Assembly: GCF_000506985.1 (NCBI RefSeq)
Contig: NZ_KI650983.1
Coordinates: 124,001 to 188,000 of the forward strand
Direction: 5' to 3'
DNA length: 64,000 nt
DNA from: Advenella kashmirensis W13003
Lineage (GTDB): Bacteria > Pseudomonadota > Gammaproteobacteria > Burkholderiales > Burkholderiaceae_B
Below, piece by piece: positions 9,398 to 18,482 of the stretch. Position numbers and translations under genes: made by a program. Positions within the stretch are counted from its first letter, which is position 1, and each line of letters starts with the position of its first letter. The notes beneath the pieces were generated by a model that had not been told where the DNA came from, ran no database searches, and was given only the letters and a program-made list of their open reading frames with translations.

Positions 9398-10292
9398 AAC
9401 ATTTGAACGGGATTTGGTGCCGGCGATGCGGCAAAGGTCCCCTGTCCGGCGCAATACCAGCGAGGTAATTTTCTCCGCAGCAAGACAAGTGCGCCTGCAG
9501 GCAAGAACAATTCTGGCGGCTGGTATCATGATTATCGTGCTGATGCCGGCCATCTGGCTGGTGCATCTGGCGTTCAAACCCGCACTCGACATATTCGATA
9601 CCACACTACTGTTCACTCCGACACTGGATAACTTTTACGCCCTGTTGGCTGATGGCAGTTTTTGGAAAGCGCTGGGCAACAGTCTGGCGGTCAGCCTTAT
9701 GTCGACCTTTTTTTCAATGCTGGTGGGTGTGCCGGCTGCGTATGTGCTTGCCCGCTGGCGTTTTAAAAACCGCAGGCACGTCATATTGTGGGTCCTCGTC
9801 ACTCGCATGGCACCTCCGATTGCGTTTACCATCCCGTTTTTCCTCGCTTTCCGCTGGCTCGGCCTGCAGGATACGCTGATCGGGCTCACATTGATTTACA
9901 TGACGTTCAATCTTGCCATTGTGATATGGCTCATGCAATCTTTTTTTGAATCGGTTCCTGCCAGCCTCGAAGAGGCCGCATGGCTGGACGGCTGCAGCAT
10001 CTGGTCGGCGTTCTGGCGGATTACCCTGCCCCTGGTCACGCCCGGCCTGGCCTCCACGGCTATTTTGTGTTTCATTTTTGCCTGGAGTGATTTCTTTTAC
10101 GCGCTGGTCCTGACCCGTACCCAGGCCGTCACGGCCACCGTAGCCATCGTCAACTTTCTGCAGTATGAGGGCTGGGAATGGGGAAAAATCGCAGCAGGCG
10201 GCACGCTGGTCATGCTGCCGGTGCTACTGTTCATGCTCATCATCAGGCGTTATCTGGTCAACGGCCTCACCGCAGGCGCAATCAAGGACTGA
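9384..10292 (+). CDS. CUT1-type ABC transporter permease (MalG/UgpE-like)
   Basis: A 302-residue permease with about six membrane segments and the EAA loop SLEEAAWLDGCSIWSAFWRI near residue 195. Corresponds to MalG/UgpE. The ATG at 9384 has a GGAG site upstream and is preferred over a TTG five codons earlier. An N-terminal cytoplasmic extension of about 35 residues precedes the first membrane segment. Confidence 0.92.
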   Translation: MNNTKTFERDLVPAMRQRSPVRRNTSEVIFSAARQVRLQARTILAAGIMIIVLMPAIWLVHLAFKPALDIFDTTLLFTPTLDNFYALLADGSFWKALGNSLAVSLMSTFFSMLVGVPAAYVLARWRFKNRRHVILWVLVTRMAPPIAFTIPFFLAFRWLGLQDTLIGLTLIYMTFNLAIVIWLMQSFFESVPASLEEAAWLDGCSIWSAFWRITLPLVTPGLASTAILCFIFAWSDFFYALVLTRTQAVTATVAIVNFLQYEGWEWGKIAAGGTLVMLPVLLFMLIIRRYLVNGLTAGAIKD

Positions 10293-10309
10293 CACGGCGT
10301 TTCATTACT

Positions 10310-11380
10310 ATGTCTGCAATCAAACTACATCATATTGTCAAACACTACGATAACCGCACCATCCTGCATGGAATCGACCTGGATGTGAACGATGGCGAAT
10401 TTGTCGCGCTGGTCGGCCCGTCCGGTTGTGGCAAATCGACGCTGCTGCGCACCATTGCCGGCCTGGAACCCATGTCGTCGGGTACCATCACCCTCGGTCA
10501 GCGTGTGCTGAATGACGTGGCGCCCAAAGATCGTGATATGGCCATGGTTTTCCAGAATTACGCGCTCTACCCGCATATGACTGTCCGGGACAATCTCGGA
10601 TTTGCGCTTAAAATAAAAGGCGTCGACAAACACGCCCGGGCAGAACGGGTGGCTCAAATCGCCGCCACGCTCGGGCTGGCTCAGGAACTGGATCGCTACC
10701 CGCGCCAGCTCTCCGGCGGTCAGCGCCAGCGGGTTGCCATGGGACGCGCGATTGTCCGCCAACCCGCCGCATTTCTATTTGACGAACCCCTGTCCAATCT
10801 GGACGCAAAACTTCGCATACAGATGCGCACCGAGATCAAGGCACTGCATCAGAAGCTGCGTGCAACCACAATCTATGTTACGCATGACCAGGTTGAGGCC
10901 ATGACCATGGCAGACCGCATCGTGGTGCTGCGCAATGGCAGGATAGAGCAACAAGGTACGCCGCTGCAATTATATGATCGGCCTGTCAATACCTTTGTTG
11001 CTGGATTCATTGGCTCTCCGGCAATGAACTTGATTCAGGGGACCATGCGGAACGGCGAGCACCCTTGCGTTCTGAGCAACGATGGAATCCAGTTGCCGGT
11101 TGGCCCTGTCCCGTCCACGGTTCAACCGGGACAACCTGTCATCTATGGTATCCGGCCCGAGCATTTGCACATCGTATCCGAACCCGGTATTGAAGCCCGG
11201 GTCACGGTAGTCGAACCGACAGGCGCAGAAACCCATGTGGCTGCCCGGCTGGGCACAACTGCCCTTCTGATATCGCTTCGTAATCGCTTTACACAAGCAC
11301 CGGATAGTCCCCTGTTCATCATGCCTGAGGTCAAACAGGTACATTTGTTCGATGCAGATACCGGATATAGATTGAACTGA
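10310..11380 (+). CDS. CUT1-type ABC transporter ATP-binding protein (UgpC/MalK-like)
   Basis: A 356-residue ATPase with Walker A GPSGCGKST near residue 38, signature LSGGQRQR near 134 and Walker B FLFDEPLSNLDAKL near 154. The C-terminal 120 residues form the OB-type regulatory domain of MalK/UgpC/MsmX proteins (TFVAGFIGSPAMN onward). Shared ATPases of this type can serve several transporters. It starts 17 bases after the second permease and completes the importer. The longer open frame from 10178 lies inside the permease gene and is rejected. Confidence 0.93.
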   Translation: MSAIKLHHIVKHYDNRTILHGIDLDVNDGEFVALVGPSGCGKSTLLRTIAGLEPMSSGTITLGQRVLNDVAPKDRDMAMVFQNYALYPHMTVRDNLGFALKIKGVDKHARAERVAQIAATLGLAQELDRYPRQLSGGQRQRVAMGRAIVRQPAAFLFDEPLSNLDAKLRIQMRTEIKALHQKLRATTIYVTHDQVEAMTMADRIVVLRNGRIEQQGTPLQLYDRPVNTFVAGFIGSPAMNLIQGTMRNGEHPCVLSNDGIQLPVGPVPSTVQPGQPVIYGIRPEHLHIVSEPGIEARVTVVEPTGAETHVAARLGTTALLISLRNRFTQAPDSPLFIMPEVKQVHLFDADTGYRLN

Positions 11381-11440
11381 TGGCCCGACCCGGAGCCCCT
11401 GCACCGCGACCCGCTTATTTTTTAGAGGGCTTTCGCGCAA

Positions 11441-11638
11441 CTACCAGCGTACGCGTGCCGGGTCTTTCCATTCACTGGTCAGAGCGGCGACGCTGACCGG
11501 CGGTTTCGAGGAGAATTTGAGCTGTTTGAACAGCGCCAGCGAGGCGCGGTCAAAATCAAAGGCGCGATTTACAATTCGCGTGGTGATTTGTTGAGATTTA
11601 TTCAAAGCCGCCACTGTTTTTCTCCTGTTCGACGTCAT
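11441..11638 (-). CDS. Small protein of unknown function
   Basis: A 65-residue basic product starting MTSNRRKTVAALNKSQQI and ending EWKDPARVRW. I do not recognise a family. The frame could begin at a TTG at 11734 (97 residues), but that codon falls inside a good-looking -10 element (TATATT), which favours the ATG at 11638. No strong Shine-Dalgarno site is seen. It sits alone between the ABC ATPase (convergent) and lldP. Confidence 0.45.
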   Translation of the reverse strand: MTSNRRKTVAALNKSQQITTRIVNRAFDFDRASLALFKQLKFSSKPPVSVAALTSEWKDPARVRW

Positions 11639-11732
11639 CCTGTTGATGAAGGAACCCTGCTGCCAGTTGACTGCTTCTTTCAACGCCGGTCTGATGCCGC
11701 GGTCAGCTGACGAATTCCTGTTTGATGTGCTC

Positions 11733-11762
11733 AATATAGCACCGTCAATGCAAGCGCATCAA
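11733..11762 (-). promoter_or_regulatory. Putative sigma-70 promoter for the small gene
   Basis: Reading on the minus strand: TTGATG, an 18-base spacer, then TATATT. A TGAT-AAAA-ATCA palindrome in AT-rich sequence lies just upstream (around 11772-11783) and could be a regulator site. Inferred by eye only. Confidence 0.4.
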
Positions 11763-11843
11763 GCACGAAAGTGATAAAAATCATTCATTATTTTCATATC
11801 GTTATTATGAATAAACTATTGGAGAACATGAGCGATCAAGCGT

Positions 11844-11875
11844 AAAAAAAGGGCTGCGAGCAACCTCGCAGACCC
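11844..11875 (-). terminator. Rho-independent terminator of lldP
   Basis: On the minus strand a stem (GGGTCTGCGAG / CTCGCAGCCC, one bulge) with a 4-base loop is followed by seven Ts. It lies 44 bases beyond the lldP stop codon. Confidence 0.85.
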
Positions 11876-11918
11876 TTCTCAAAAATACCGGACCGGGTCT
11901 CAGGACCCGGCCGTCCGC

Positions 11919-13556
11919 CTATTCAAACAGATGCAGTGACCACGGAAATACATAAGCCATCAACAGCGTCAGTATTCCGACGAACGTGCAAAACACAACG
12001 CTGTGTCTCACGGTAAAACGGAACAGCTCGGACTCGCGTCCCGTCAGGCCTACCGCCGCGGTAGCCACCGCGATCGATTGCGGTGAAATCATTTTCCCGG
12101 TCACGCCACCGGTCGTATTAACGGCGACCAGCAGGTGAGGATCGACGCCAATCTGATGGGCCGTATTGGCCTGCAGCGAGGCAAACAGCGCGTTGGATGA
12201 CGTATCGGAACCGGTCAGGAAGACACCGAGCCACCCCAGGAATGGCGCAAAGAACGGGAACGCTGCACCCGAACTGGCCAGCACCAGCGCCAGTGTGGTC
12301 GACAACCCGGAATAATTGGCCACGAAGGCAAAACCGAGCACTGCACCAATGGACAGAACCGGATAGCGCAATTCATAAAGCGTTTCGCCAAACAGGCGGA
12401 TCGCCGCTGCAGGTTTCAATTTCAAATAAAAAACCGACAAAATGGCGGCAAGCAAAATCGCTGTACCCGTCGCACCCAGCAGATCCAGTTTGAAAATGGC
12501 TTCATAGGGCGTGGTCTGGGCAACCACGGGAGCCACCTTGCCTACCGCGTTATGCAAAAGCGGGACAGGGAAAGAAAAGGTACCGACGCTCAAGAGACTC
12601 TTAATCCCCTTGACCGTCCAGAGCGAGACGAAAATCGTCAGAAACACAAATGGCATCCAGGCACGAATCACCTGCGAGCCGGAATATTTCTTGGCCGATT
12701 CATCCCGTGCATACGGACGCATGCCCTCAAACGTAAATACCTCTTTGGGATGCCATACTTTCAGGAACAACGACAGGCAAACGAGACTGACCAGGGCTGA
12801 TGTAATATCGGGCAACTCTGGTCCGATGAAATTTGAGGTCAGAAACTGCGTGATCGCGAATGACACGCCACCGACCAATACGGCCGGCAACGTCTGGCGA
12901 ACACCGCGCATGCCATCCATCATGGCGACAAGCCAGAGCGGCACGATCACCGACAAAATGGGCAACTGACGGCCCGCGATCTGGCCCACGTGGTAGGGGT
13001 CAAGCCCGGACACGGTACCTGCCACAATGACCGGGATACCCATTGCGCCGAAAGCCACTGGCGCAGTATTGGCAATCAGGCATAAACCGGCAGCATAAAG
13101 CGGGTTGAATCCCAGACCGACAAGCAGGGCCGCCGTAATCGCAACCGGAGCGCCGAAACCGGCCGCCCCTTCCAGAAACGCACCAAAACAAAACCCAACA
13201 AGCAGCATTTGCAAGCGCTGGTCGGCAGTCAGGGATGTGACCGAGGCTCGAATGATTTCAAACTGGCCCGTCTTGACCGTGATTTTGTAAAGAAATACGG
13301 CGGTAATAATAATCCACGATATCGGCCAAATACCATATGCAAATCCATATATGGCAGACGTAATGGCCAGACCTGCCGGCATCTGATACGCAAAAATCGC
13401 CACGAGAATGGCGATCAGCAAGGTCAGCAATCCGGCGACATGGCCCTTGAGTTTAAGAACGGTCAGCGCCAGAAAAAAGAAAACAATAGGTATAACGGCC
13501 AGCAAAGCGGTATAGGCAAGGCTTCCCCCTACCGCTGTATAATTCTGTAACCACAT
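11919..13556 (-). CDS. lldP: L-lactate permease LldP
   Basis: A 545-residue proton-coupled L-lactate/glycolate permease of the inner membrane with 12 or more hydrophobic segments. Long blocks match my memory of the E. coli protein, for example [20 protein letters not shown] near residue 130, [28 protein letters not shown]-like sequence, and [17 protein letters not shown]. The ATG at 13556 is preferred over 13589: GGAG lies about 11 bases upstream and MWLQNY matches the family N-terminus. No lactate dehydrogenase gene is adjacent. Confidence 0.95.
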   Translation of the reverse strand: MWLQNYTAVGGSLAYTALLAVIPIVFFFLALTVLKLKGHVAGLLTLLIAILVAIFAYQMPAGLAITSAIYGFAYGIWPISWIIITAVFLYKITVKTGQFEIIRASVTSLTADQRLQMLLVGFCFGAFLEGAAGFGAPVAITAALLVGLGFNPLYAAGLCLIANTAPVAFGAMGIPVIVAGTVSGLDPYHVGQIAGRQLPILSVIVPLWLVAMMDGMRGVRQTLPAVLVGGVSFAITQFLTSNFIGPELPDITSALVSLVCLSLFLKVWHPKEVFTFEGMRPYARDESAKKYSGSQVIRAWMPFVFLTIFVSLWTVKGIKSLLSVGTFSFPVPLLHNAVGKVAPVVAQTTPYEAIFKLDLLGATGTAILLAAILSVFYLKLKPAAAIRLFGETLYELRYPVLSIGAVLGFAFVANYSGLSTTLALVLASSGAAFPFFAPFLGWLGVFLTGSDTSSNALFASLQANTAHQIGVDPHLLVAVNTTGGVTGKMISPQSIAVATAAVGLTGRESELFRFTVRHSVVFCTFVGILTLLMAYVFPWSLHLFE

Positions 13557-13689
13557 GGTACACAACTCCTGAAATACGACTGGGGCCATATCTTCAGGCT
13601 TTCATTGTTGCGCAACAAGCGGGAATACCCTATGGGGGCTTTGACCCTTGCTCAGACTCACTTGTAGAAAACATATCAAGAGCAGATAG

Positions 13690-13768
13690 AAATAAATATC
13701 ACAGTTGTAATATTTATTTCTTACCCAAACCTGAATGAAAAATAACGGACATATTACAATTATAATAT
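13690..13768. promoter_or_regulatory. Two AT-rich inverted repeats upstream of lldP
   Basis: 13690-13719 is a perfect 10-base inverted repeat AAATAAATAT / ATATTTATTT around a 10-base centre. 13751-13768 is ATATTA-CAATTA-TAATAT. The word TTGTAATAT occurs at 13705-13713 and inverted at 13751-13759. The pair is 130-210 bases upstream of lldP and beyond the ppk2 stop, so operator sites for lldP are plausible. The pattern does not match the E. coli LldR site I know. Confidence 0.35.
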
Positions 13769-13812
13769 TCAGGCTTTTGTACCTTGTCTGGCGCGTTCCC
13801 CAAAACCGGGGA

Positions 13813-14700
13813 TTATTTTGACTCCAGTTCCAGCTGGGTTTTATAGGCGCCAAGATTCTTCTTCTCTTCTTTTTCCAGCGTCGGGTAATTCAGGTCGAGC
13901 GACTGCAGGGTTTGCAGAACTGCATCGGCGACGACAAGACGGGCATAGGATTTATCGTTACCAGGAATAACGTACCAGGGCCCCTCTGCGGTGGCGGTAT
14001 TTTTTATTGTCTCTTCATAAGCGTGCATATACTCGTCCCAGAACTTTCTTTCCTCCAGATCGGCACTTTCAAATTTCCAGTTTTTTTCAGGATTATCCAG
14101 CCGTTCCATAAAACGCTTCTTCTGTTCATCACGGGAAATATGCAGAAAGAATTTCAGCACCCGGGTGCCATTGCGGTCCATATGCTTTTCGAAATGACGA
14201 ATGTCTTCGAAGCGTTCATCCCAGATATGTTCGGTCAGACAAGCCTTGGGCAAATGCTGCCCGTCCAGTATCGTTGGATGAACGCGCACCACCAGTGTTT
14301 CTTCGTAATAGGATCGGTTAAACACGCCGATATTGCCACGCTGGGGCAGACACTCGCTCGTACGCCACAAGAAATCGTGACCGAGCTCTTCTTCCGATGG
14401 GCGCTTGAACGAATATACTTCGCAACCCTGGGGATTGACACCCGATAGCAGATTTTTGATGGTGGAATCTTTTCCTGCCGCATCCATCGCCTGGAAAATC
14501 AGCAGCAGCGACCAGCGATTATCGGCATAAAGAATGTTTTGCAAATCGGAAATGTCTTCTACATATTGACCCAGGCGCTTCTCCGCGTCCTTTTTATCAA
14601 CTTTGCTACCAGGATCGGTATCATATTTTTTCAGGCTGAACTTTTTTCCGTCGCTGATGCGAAACTGTTCAGAAAAACCTGCCTTGGGCAAATCCGCCAT
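13813..14700 (-). CDS. ppk2: Polyphosphate kinase 2 (PPK2)
   Basis: A 295-residue PPK2-family kinase that phosphorylates nucleotides with polyphosphate. The Walker A-like AMDAAGKDSTI lies near residue 74, the lid region contains the NRSYYEE block, and FFLHISRDEQKKRF follows. These are hallmarks of single-domain PPK2. The class (ADP or AMP specific) cannot be assigned with certainty. The ATG at 14700 has AAGGAG 8 bases upstream, so an 18-residue longer frame is rejected. It is preceded by a long regulatory region and followed by lldP on the same strand, 256 bases away. Confidence 0.92.
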   Translation of the reverse strand: MADLPKAGFSEQFRISDGKKFSLKKYDTDPGSKVDKKDAEKRLGQYVEDISDLQNILYADNRWSLLLIFQAMDAAGKDSTIKNLLSGVNPQGCEVYSFKRPSEEELGHDFLWRTSECLPQRGNIGVFNRSYYEETLVVRVHPTILDGQHLPKACLTEHIWDERFEDIRHFEKHMDRNGTRVLKFFLHISRDEQKKRFMERLDNPEKNWKFESADLEERKFWDEYMHAYEETIKNTATAEGPWYVIPGNDKSYARLVVADAVLQTLQSLDLNYPTLEKEEKKNLGAYKTQLELESK

Positions 14701-14774
14701 CAAACACTCCTTGTGTTGTTTATCATCCGTCCCTTGCGGGAGGTCAGTATCCACGCTGTCAGAACTGGCTCTCG

Positions 14775-14819
14775 CTGAATCAACTCCAGCTGAATCAACT
14801 CCAGCCGAATCAACACCAC
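14775..14819. repeat. Three tandem 15-base repeats upstream of ppk2
   Basis: Unit CTGAATCAACTCCAG: two identical copies (14775-14789, 14790-14804) and a third with mismatches (14805-14819). They lie in the presumed 5' leader or promoter of ppk2. An open frame reads through them on the plus strand (PAEST repeats), but it is antisense to ppk2 and not credible as a gene. Confidence 0.8.
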
Positions 14820-14996
14820 TTTAGCATGCGGTATCGCTCGCGTCCGCATTGCTTGAGCACCCCTCTTGAGCAATTTTCGGATGCAGCATGTCCAATCGAC
14901 CCATGTGTATAAGTCCGATTGGTCATTTTTTGATCATAAATCGAAAACGCTTTTGATATCATCAGCTTGGCAATGTTTTACAGAATTATTAAAATA

Positions 14997-15092
14997 CTGT
15001 CCACATCATTCTCAACATATTCTGTTGATAAGCGGGTGTTCTTTCCACATTGGGATAAAGTTGTGGGTAACATGTGTTCAACATGTGATTAA
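14997..15092. promoter_or_regulatory. Cluster of DnaA-box-like 9-mers in an AT-rich intergenic region
   Basis: The gap 14701-15105 has no gene. Against TTWTNCACA, near matches with one mismatch are TTATCAACA (15023-15031, minus), CTTTCCACA (15041-15049, plus), TTACCCACA (15062-15070, minus) and TTAATCACA (15084-15092, minus). Two further sites with two mismatches are CTGTCCACA (14997-15005) and TTATCCCAA (15050-15058, minus). AACATGTG is also repeated at 15069 and 15081. The density is unusual, but no exact box is present and no dnaA, dnaN, rpmH or gidA is near. Confidence 0.4.
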
Positions 15093-15105
15093 CAAATGAA
15101 TAACT

Positions 15106-15309
15106 ATGGCCACAGTCATTAAATTGTTTTTGATCGTTCTCATTGTTTGGTGGATCGGTCGGTTTTTCAGCGCAACGCTTTATCGTCTATGGGCTCAGAC
15201 CATTGGTACGGGCTTGCACTGGATTACGCACAACGGGTCAATCATGATGCGCTGGGTGCTCATCGTCGCGCTGCTGCTCGGCCTGCTGGTCGTCTATCAA
15301 TGGCCATAG
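15106..15309 (+). CDS. Small putative membrane protein
   Basis: A 67-residue product with two hydrophobic segments, about residues 5-20 (LFLIVLIVWWIG) and 48-65 (WVLIVALLLGLLVVY), separated by a short polar loop. Family unknown to me. No clear Shine-Dalgarno site precedes the ATG. It is the only reasonable gene between the DnaA-box-like cluster and the terminator shared with typA. It may be real because both hydrophobic helices are well formed. Confidence 0.45.
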   Translation: MATVIKLFLIVLIVWWIGRFFSATLYRLWAQTIGTGLHWITHNGSIMMRWVLIVALLLGLLVVYQWP

Positions 15310-15386
15310 CCCTGGCCGTGAACCGGCAGGGGCAACGTTGGGACGCCATTGTGCCCAACGTTTCCATACCCATTCAGCCGCAAGCC

Positions 15387-15430
15387 AAAAAAAGAACCGC
15401 GCCCGGTTAAACGGAGCGCGGTTCTTTTTT
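15387..15430. terminator. Bidirectional terminator between the small membrane protein and typA
   Basis: Stem GAACCGCGC / GCGCGGTTC with a 13-base loop, flanked by seven As on the left and six Ts on the right, so it can stop transcription from both strands. It ends 45 bases from the typA stop. Confidence 0.88.
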
Positions 15431-15475
15431 CAGAGCCGATACTGCGTCAGCAGACCGGCCTGACCCTGACAACAA

Positions 15476-17296
15476 TCAGGGATTTTCACGTGCAGCGCGT
15501 TTGCGCTCATGTTCCAGCAGATGACGTTTGCGCAGACGAATGGTCTTGGGCGTGACTTCTACCAGTTCGTCTTCATCAATGAACTCGACCGCATATTCCA
15601 GATTGAGTTTGATCGGAGGAACCAGGCGTACGGCTTCATCGGTACCGGATGCCCGCACGTTGGTCAGCTGCTTGCCCTTGATCGGATTGACGACCAGATC
15701 GTTATCACGACTGTGAATACCGATGATCATGCCTTCATACAGTGCTTCGCCCGGAGAGACGAACATACGACCCCGATCCTGCAATTTCCACAAGGCGTAG
15801 GCCACGGCATCGCCATTGTCCTGGCTGATCAGCACACCGTTACGGCGTTCACCGATACTGCCTTCGCGCACAGGTGCGTAGTCATCAAAAATATGACTCA
15901 TCAAGCCGGTGCCGCGGGTCATGGACAGGAATTCACTCTGAAAACCAATCAGGCCACGGGCAGGAATGCGATATTCCATACGAGTGCGGCCACGACCATC
16001 CGATTGCATGTCCAGCAGCTCACCCTTGCGACGACCCAGCTCTTCCATGACGCCACCCTGATGATCATCTTCCAGGTCAACCGTCAGCAGCTCCATTGGT
16101 TCGTGACGAACGCCGTCAATTTCCTTGTAGACTACGCGGGGACGCGACACTGCCAGTTCAAAACCTTCCCGGCGCATGTTTTCAATCAGAATCGTCAGAT
16201 GCAGCTCACCACGACCCGATACTTCAAAAACCGTATCGTCACCGGTATCGCGTACACGCAGCGCCACGTTGGATTTGAGCTCCAGGTTCAGGCGATCACG
16301 AATCTGGCGGCTGGTCACGAATTTGCCTTCGCGGCCGGCCAGTGGCGATGTGTTGACCATGAAATTCATGTTCAGGGTCGGTTCGTCAATTCTGAGCATA
16401 GGCAGTGGCTCAGGCTGATTGGGATCGCACAGCGTGCAGCCGATACCGATCTCTTCGATGCCGTTGATCAAAACGATATCGCCTGCTTCCGCACTTTCAA
16501 CCTGTTCGCGCTCAAGGCCCTTGAACTTCAGAACCTGATTGACGCGTCCCTTGCTTTGCTCGCCCTCTTCGCCAAACCGGACCACGACTTCCTGTCCCGG
16601 GCGAATACGGCCACGGTTGATACGGCCTACGCCGATTTTGCCGACGTAGCTGTTATAGTCCAGCGAAATAATCTGCAACTGCAGTGGCGCCTCTTTATCA
16701 TCGTCACGCTGTGGAACATACTTCAAAATAGCGTCAAACAACGGACGCATATCACCTTCGCGAACGTCATCGGTCAGACCGGCATAACCACTCAGGCCGG
16801 ATGCGTACACAATCGGAAAATCCAGCTGCTCTTCGGTCGCGCCGAGTTTGTCGAACAGATCGAATGTGGTATCGATGGCGAAGTCCGGACGGGCGCCGGG
16901 TCGGTCGATCTTGTTGACGACCACGATCGGTTTCAAGCCCAGCGCCAGGGCCTTCTTGGTCACAAAGCGCGTTTGCGGCATCGGACCTTCGACGGCATCG
17001 ACCAGCAATAATACGCCGTCTACCATGGACAGAACGCGCTCGACTTCACCACCGAAGTCGGCGTGTCCGGGCGTATCGATAATATTGATGTGCGTGCCTT
17101 CGTATTCGACCGCACAGTTCTTGGACAGAATCGTGATGCCACGTTCTTTTTCGATATCGTTCGAGTCCATGACGCGCTCGGCAACCTGCTGGTTGTCGCG
17201 GAACGTACCGGACTGGCGTAACAGCTGATCGACCAGCGTTGTTTTTCCATGGTCAACGTGCGCAATAATGGCGACGTTACGGAGCGCTCGGCTCAT
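15476..17296 (-). CDS. typA: Ribosome-associated GTPase TypA/BipA
   Basis: A 606-residue translational GTPase that binds the 70S ribosome and assists 50S assembly and stress growth. The G1 motif HVDHGKTT is near residue 14, the switch [14 protein letters not shown] near 74 and the G4 NKIDRPGAR near 128. The rest follows EF-G-like domains II, III and V plus the BipA-specific C-terminus ([11 protein letters not shown] near 437). Length is normal. It overlaps truB by 4 bases and is the last gene of the rimP-nusA-infB-rbfA-truB cluster. Confidence 0.96.
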   Translation of the reverse strand: MSRALRNVAIIAHVDHGKTTLVDQLLRQSGTFRDNQQVAERVMDSNDIEKERGITILSKNCAVEYEGTHINIIDTPGHADFGGEVERVLSMVDGVLLLVDAVEGPMPQTRFVTKKALALGLKPIVVVNKIDRPGARPDFAIDTTFDLFDKLGATEEQLDFPIVYASGLSGYAGLTDDVREGDMRPLFDAILKYVPQRDDDKEAPLQLQIISLDYNSYVGKIGVGRINRGRIRPGQEVVVRFGEEGEQSKGRVNQVLKFKGLEREQVESAEAGDIVLINGIEEIGIGCTLCDPNQPEPLPMLRIDEPTLNMNFMVNTSPLAGREGKFVTSRQIRDRLNLELKSNVALRVRDTGDDTVFEVSGRGELHLTILIENMRREGFELAVSRPRVVYKEIDGVRHEPMELLTVDLEDDHQGGVMEELGRRKGELLDMQSDGRGRTRMEYRIPARGLIGFQSEFLSMTRGTGLMSHIFDDYAPVREGSIGERRNGVLISQDNGDAVAYALWKLQDRGRMFVSPGEALYEGMIIGIHSRDNDLVVNPIKGKQLTNVRASGTDEAVRLVPPIKLNLEYAVEFIDEDELVEVTPKTIRLRKRHLLEHERKRAARENP

Positions 17297-18051
17297 AATG
17301 TATCTTCCTTTTGTCGTATATTGGACGGCAGCAGGCCGTCCGGTATTTCATTGAGCGGTATCAGGCATGTCTGCCTGTTTTCCATCTGTTCGAGCTGGTC
17401 TATCGTGGTGGCATCATCCAGACTGAAAGGCCCCACCTGGGTTCGGCGCAGCGCAGTCAAATGGGCAAAACAACCCAGCGCCCTGCCGATGTCCTGCGCC
17501 AGCGTACGGATATAGGTCCCCTTGCTGCAGTGAACATCCAGTACCATTGAGGTGTCGTCCAGCGACCGAACCTGCAAATCATGGATGATCACGTTGCGCG
17601 ATTCTCTTTCGAGAACGATGCCCTGTCGGGCGTATTCATAAAGCGGGCGCCCGTCACGCTTGAGCGCCGAATGCATGGGTGGAATCTGTGATATTGGACC
17701 GCGAAACTGTGGCAATACCATGTCGATCCGCTCGCGGCTGACGTCTTGCGGCGTCAACTGTGCCTGCTGAACAACAGTTCCGGTCAAATCACCGGAATCG
17801 GTTTCAGTACCAAACTGCAAGGTGGCCGTGTAGGATTTGTCGGCATCCAGCATGGCACCGCATATTTTTGTTGCCTTGCCGAAACAGCACACAAGCAGCC
17901 CCGTAGCGAAAGGATCAAGCGTGCCGGTGTGTCCGCCTTTTTTTGCATCCAGCATGCGGCGAACGCGCTGCAAAGACTGGTTACTGGAAAAGCCGAACTG
18001 CTTGTCCAGCAAAAGGACGCCATCGATTTCCTGCCCGCGTTTTCTTCCCAT
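17293..18051 (-). CDS. truB: tRNA pseudouridine(55) synthase TruB
   Basis: A 252-residue enzyme that makes pseudouridine 55 in the T-loop of tRNAs. Catalytic Asp46 is in [11 protein letters not shown], preceded by the basic loop DAKKGG. The [14 protein letters not shown] motif is near residue 181. It is somewhat shorter than E. coli TruB (314) because the C-terminal PUA-like domain is reduced or missing. Its start is 14 bases after rbfA and its stop overlaps the typA start. Confidence 0.95.
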   Translation of the reverse strand: MGRKRGQEIDGVLLLDKQFGFSSNQSLQRVRRMLDAKKGGHTGTLDPFATGLLVCCFGKATKICGAMLDADKSYTATLQFGTETDSGDLTGTVVQQAQLTPQDVSRERIDMVLPQFRGPISQIPPMHSALKRDGRPLYEYARQGIVLERESRNVIIHDLQVRSLDDTSMVLDVHCSKGTYIRTLAQDIGRALGCFAHLTALRRTQVGPFSLDDATTIDQLEQMENRQTCLIPLNEIPDGLLPSNIRQKEDTL

Positions 18052-18065
18052 CGCTTACCCTGATC

Positions 18066-18476
18066 TTATTTGCGATCGTCTTTGGTGTCCGGCAAAGGAT
18101 CCACGCTATCCGGATAATCTTCAGGACGATTGGCGCGATCAATCAGTTGTGTCATTTCAATGCCACGCGCCAACTGGTCATCATGGAAAAAGCGCAGCGT
18201 CGGTACTGTGTGGATATGCAGCATCTTGAACAGCAGAGAATGCAGCCAGCCGGCTTTTTCGTTGAGCGTGGCGGCAGCCGTTTCCGGCTCGGCACCCAGA
18301 ACGGTAAACCACACTTTGGCGTGAGCATAATCGGCCGACAAATCCACGCCAGTCAGCGTAATCAGTCCTGAGCGCGAAACATCAAATTCGCGCTGGATCA
18401 GGACTGCCAGATCTTTCTGGATCTGCTCTGCCAGACGGACGTTCCGGTTGGCACCGGAGGATTTGTGACGGTTCAT
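18066..18476 (-). CDS. rbfA: 30S ribosome-binding factor RbfA
   Basis: A 136-residue KH-like maturation factor for the 5' end of 16S rRNA and the 30S subunit. The family opening [18 protein letters not shown] and the central ALGA-type region are present. A charged tail ends PDTKDDRK. It is located 6 bases after infB, the conserved order in proteobacteria. Confidence 0.94.
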   Translation of the reverse strand: MNRHKSSGANRNVRLAEQIQKDLAVLIQREFDVSRSGLITLTGVDLSADYAHAKVWFTVLGAEPETAAATLNEKAGWLHSLLFKMLHIHTVPTLRFFHDDQLARGIEMTQLIDRANRPEDYPDSVDPLPDTKDDRK

Positions 18477-18482
18477 AATAAT

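Noticed and set aside
13602-13853. 83-codon minus-strand open frame between lldP and ppk2
   Set aside because: It overlaps the end of ppk2, spans AT-rich palindromes and has no recognisable protein features or ribosome site.
14603-14824. Plus-strand open frame ending in PAEST repeats
   Set aside because: Antisense to ppk2; the repeat pattern comes from the 15-base DNA repeat.
14997-15105. Chromosomal replication origin
   Set aside because: Near-match DnaA boxes exist, but no exact box is present and none of the usual origin neighbours is close. Kept only as a DnaA-box-like cluster.
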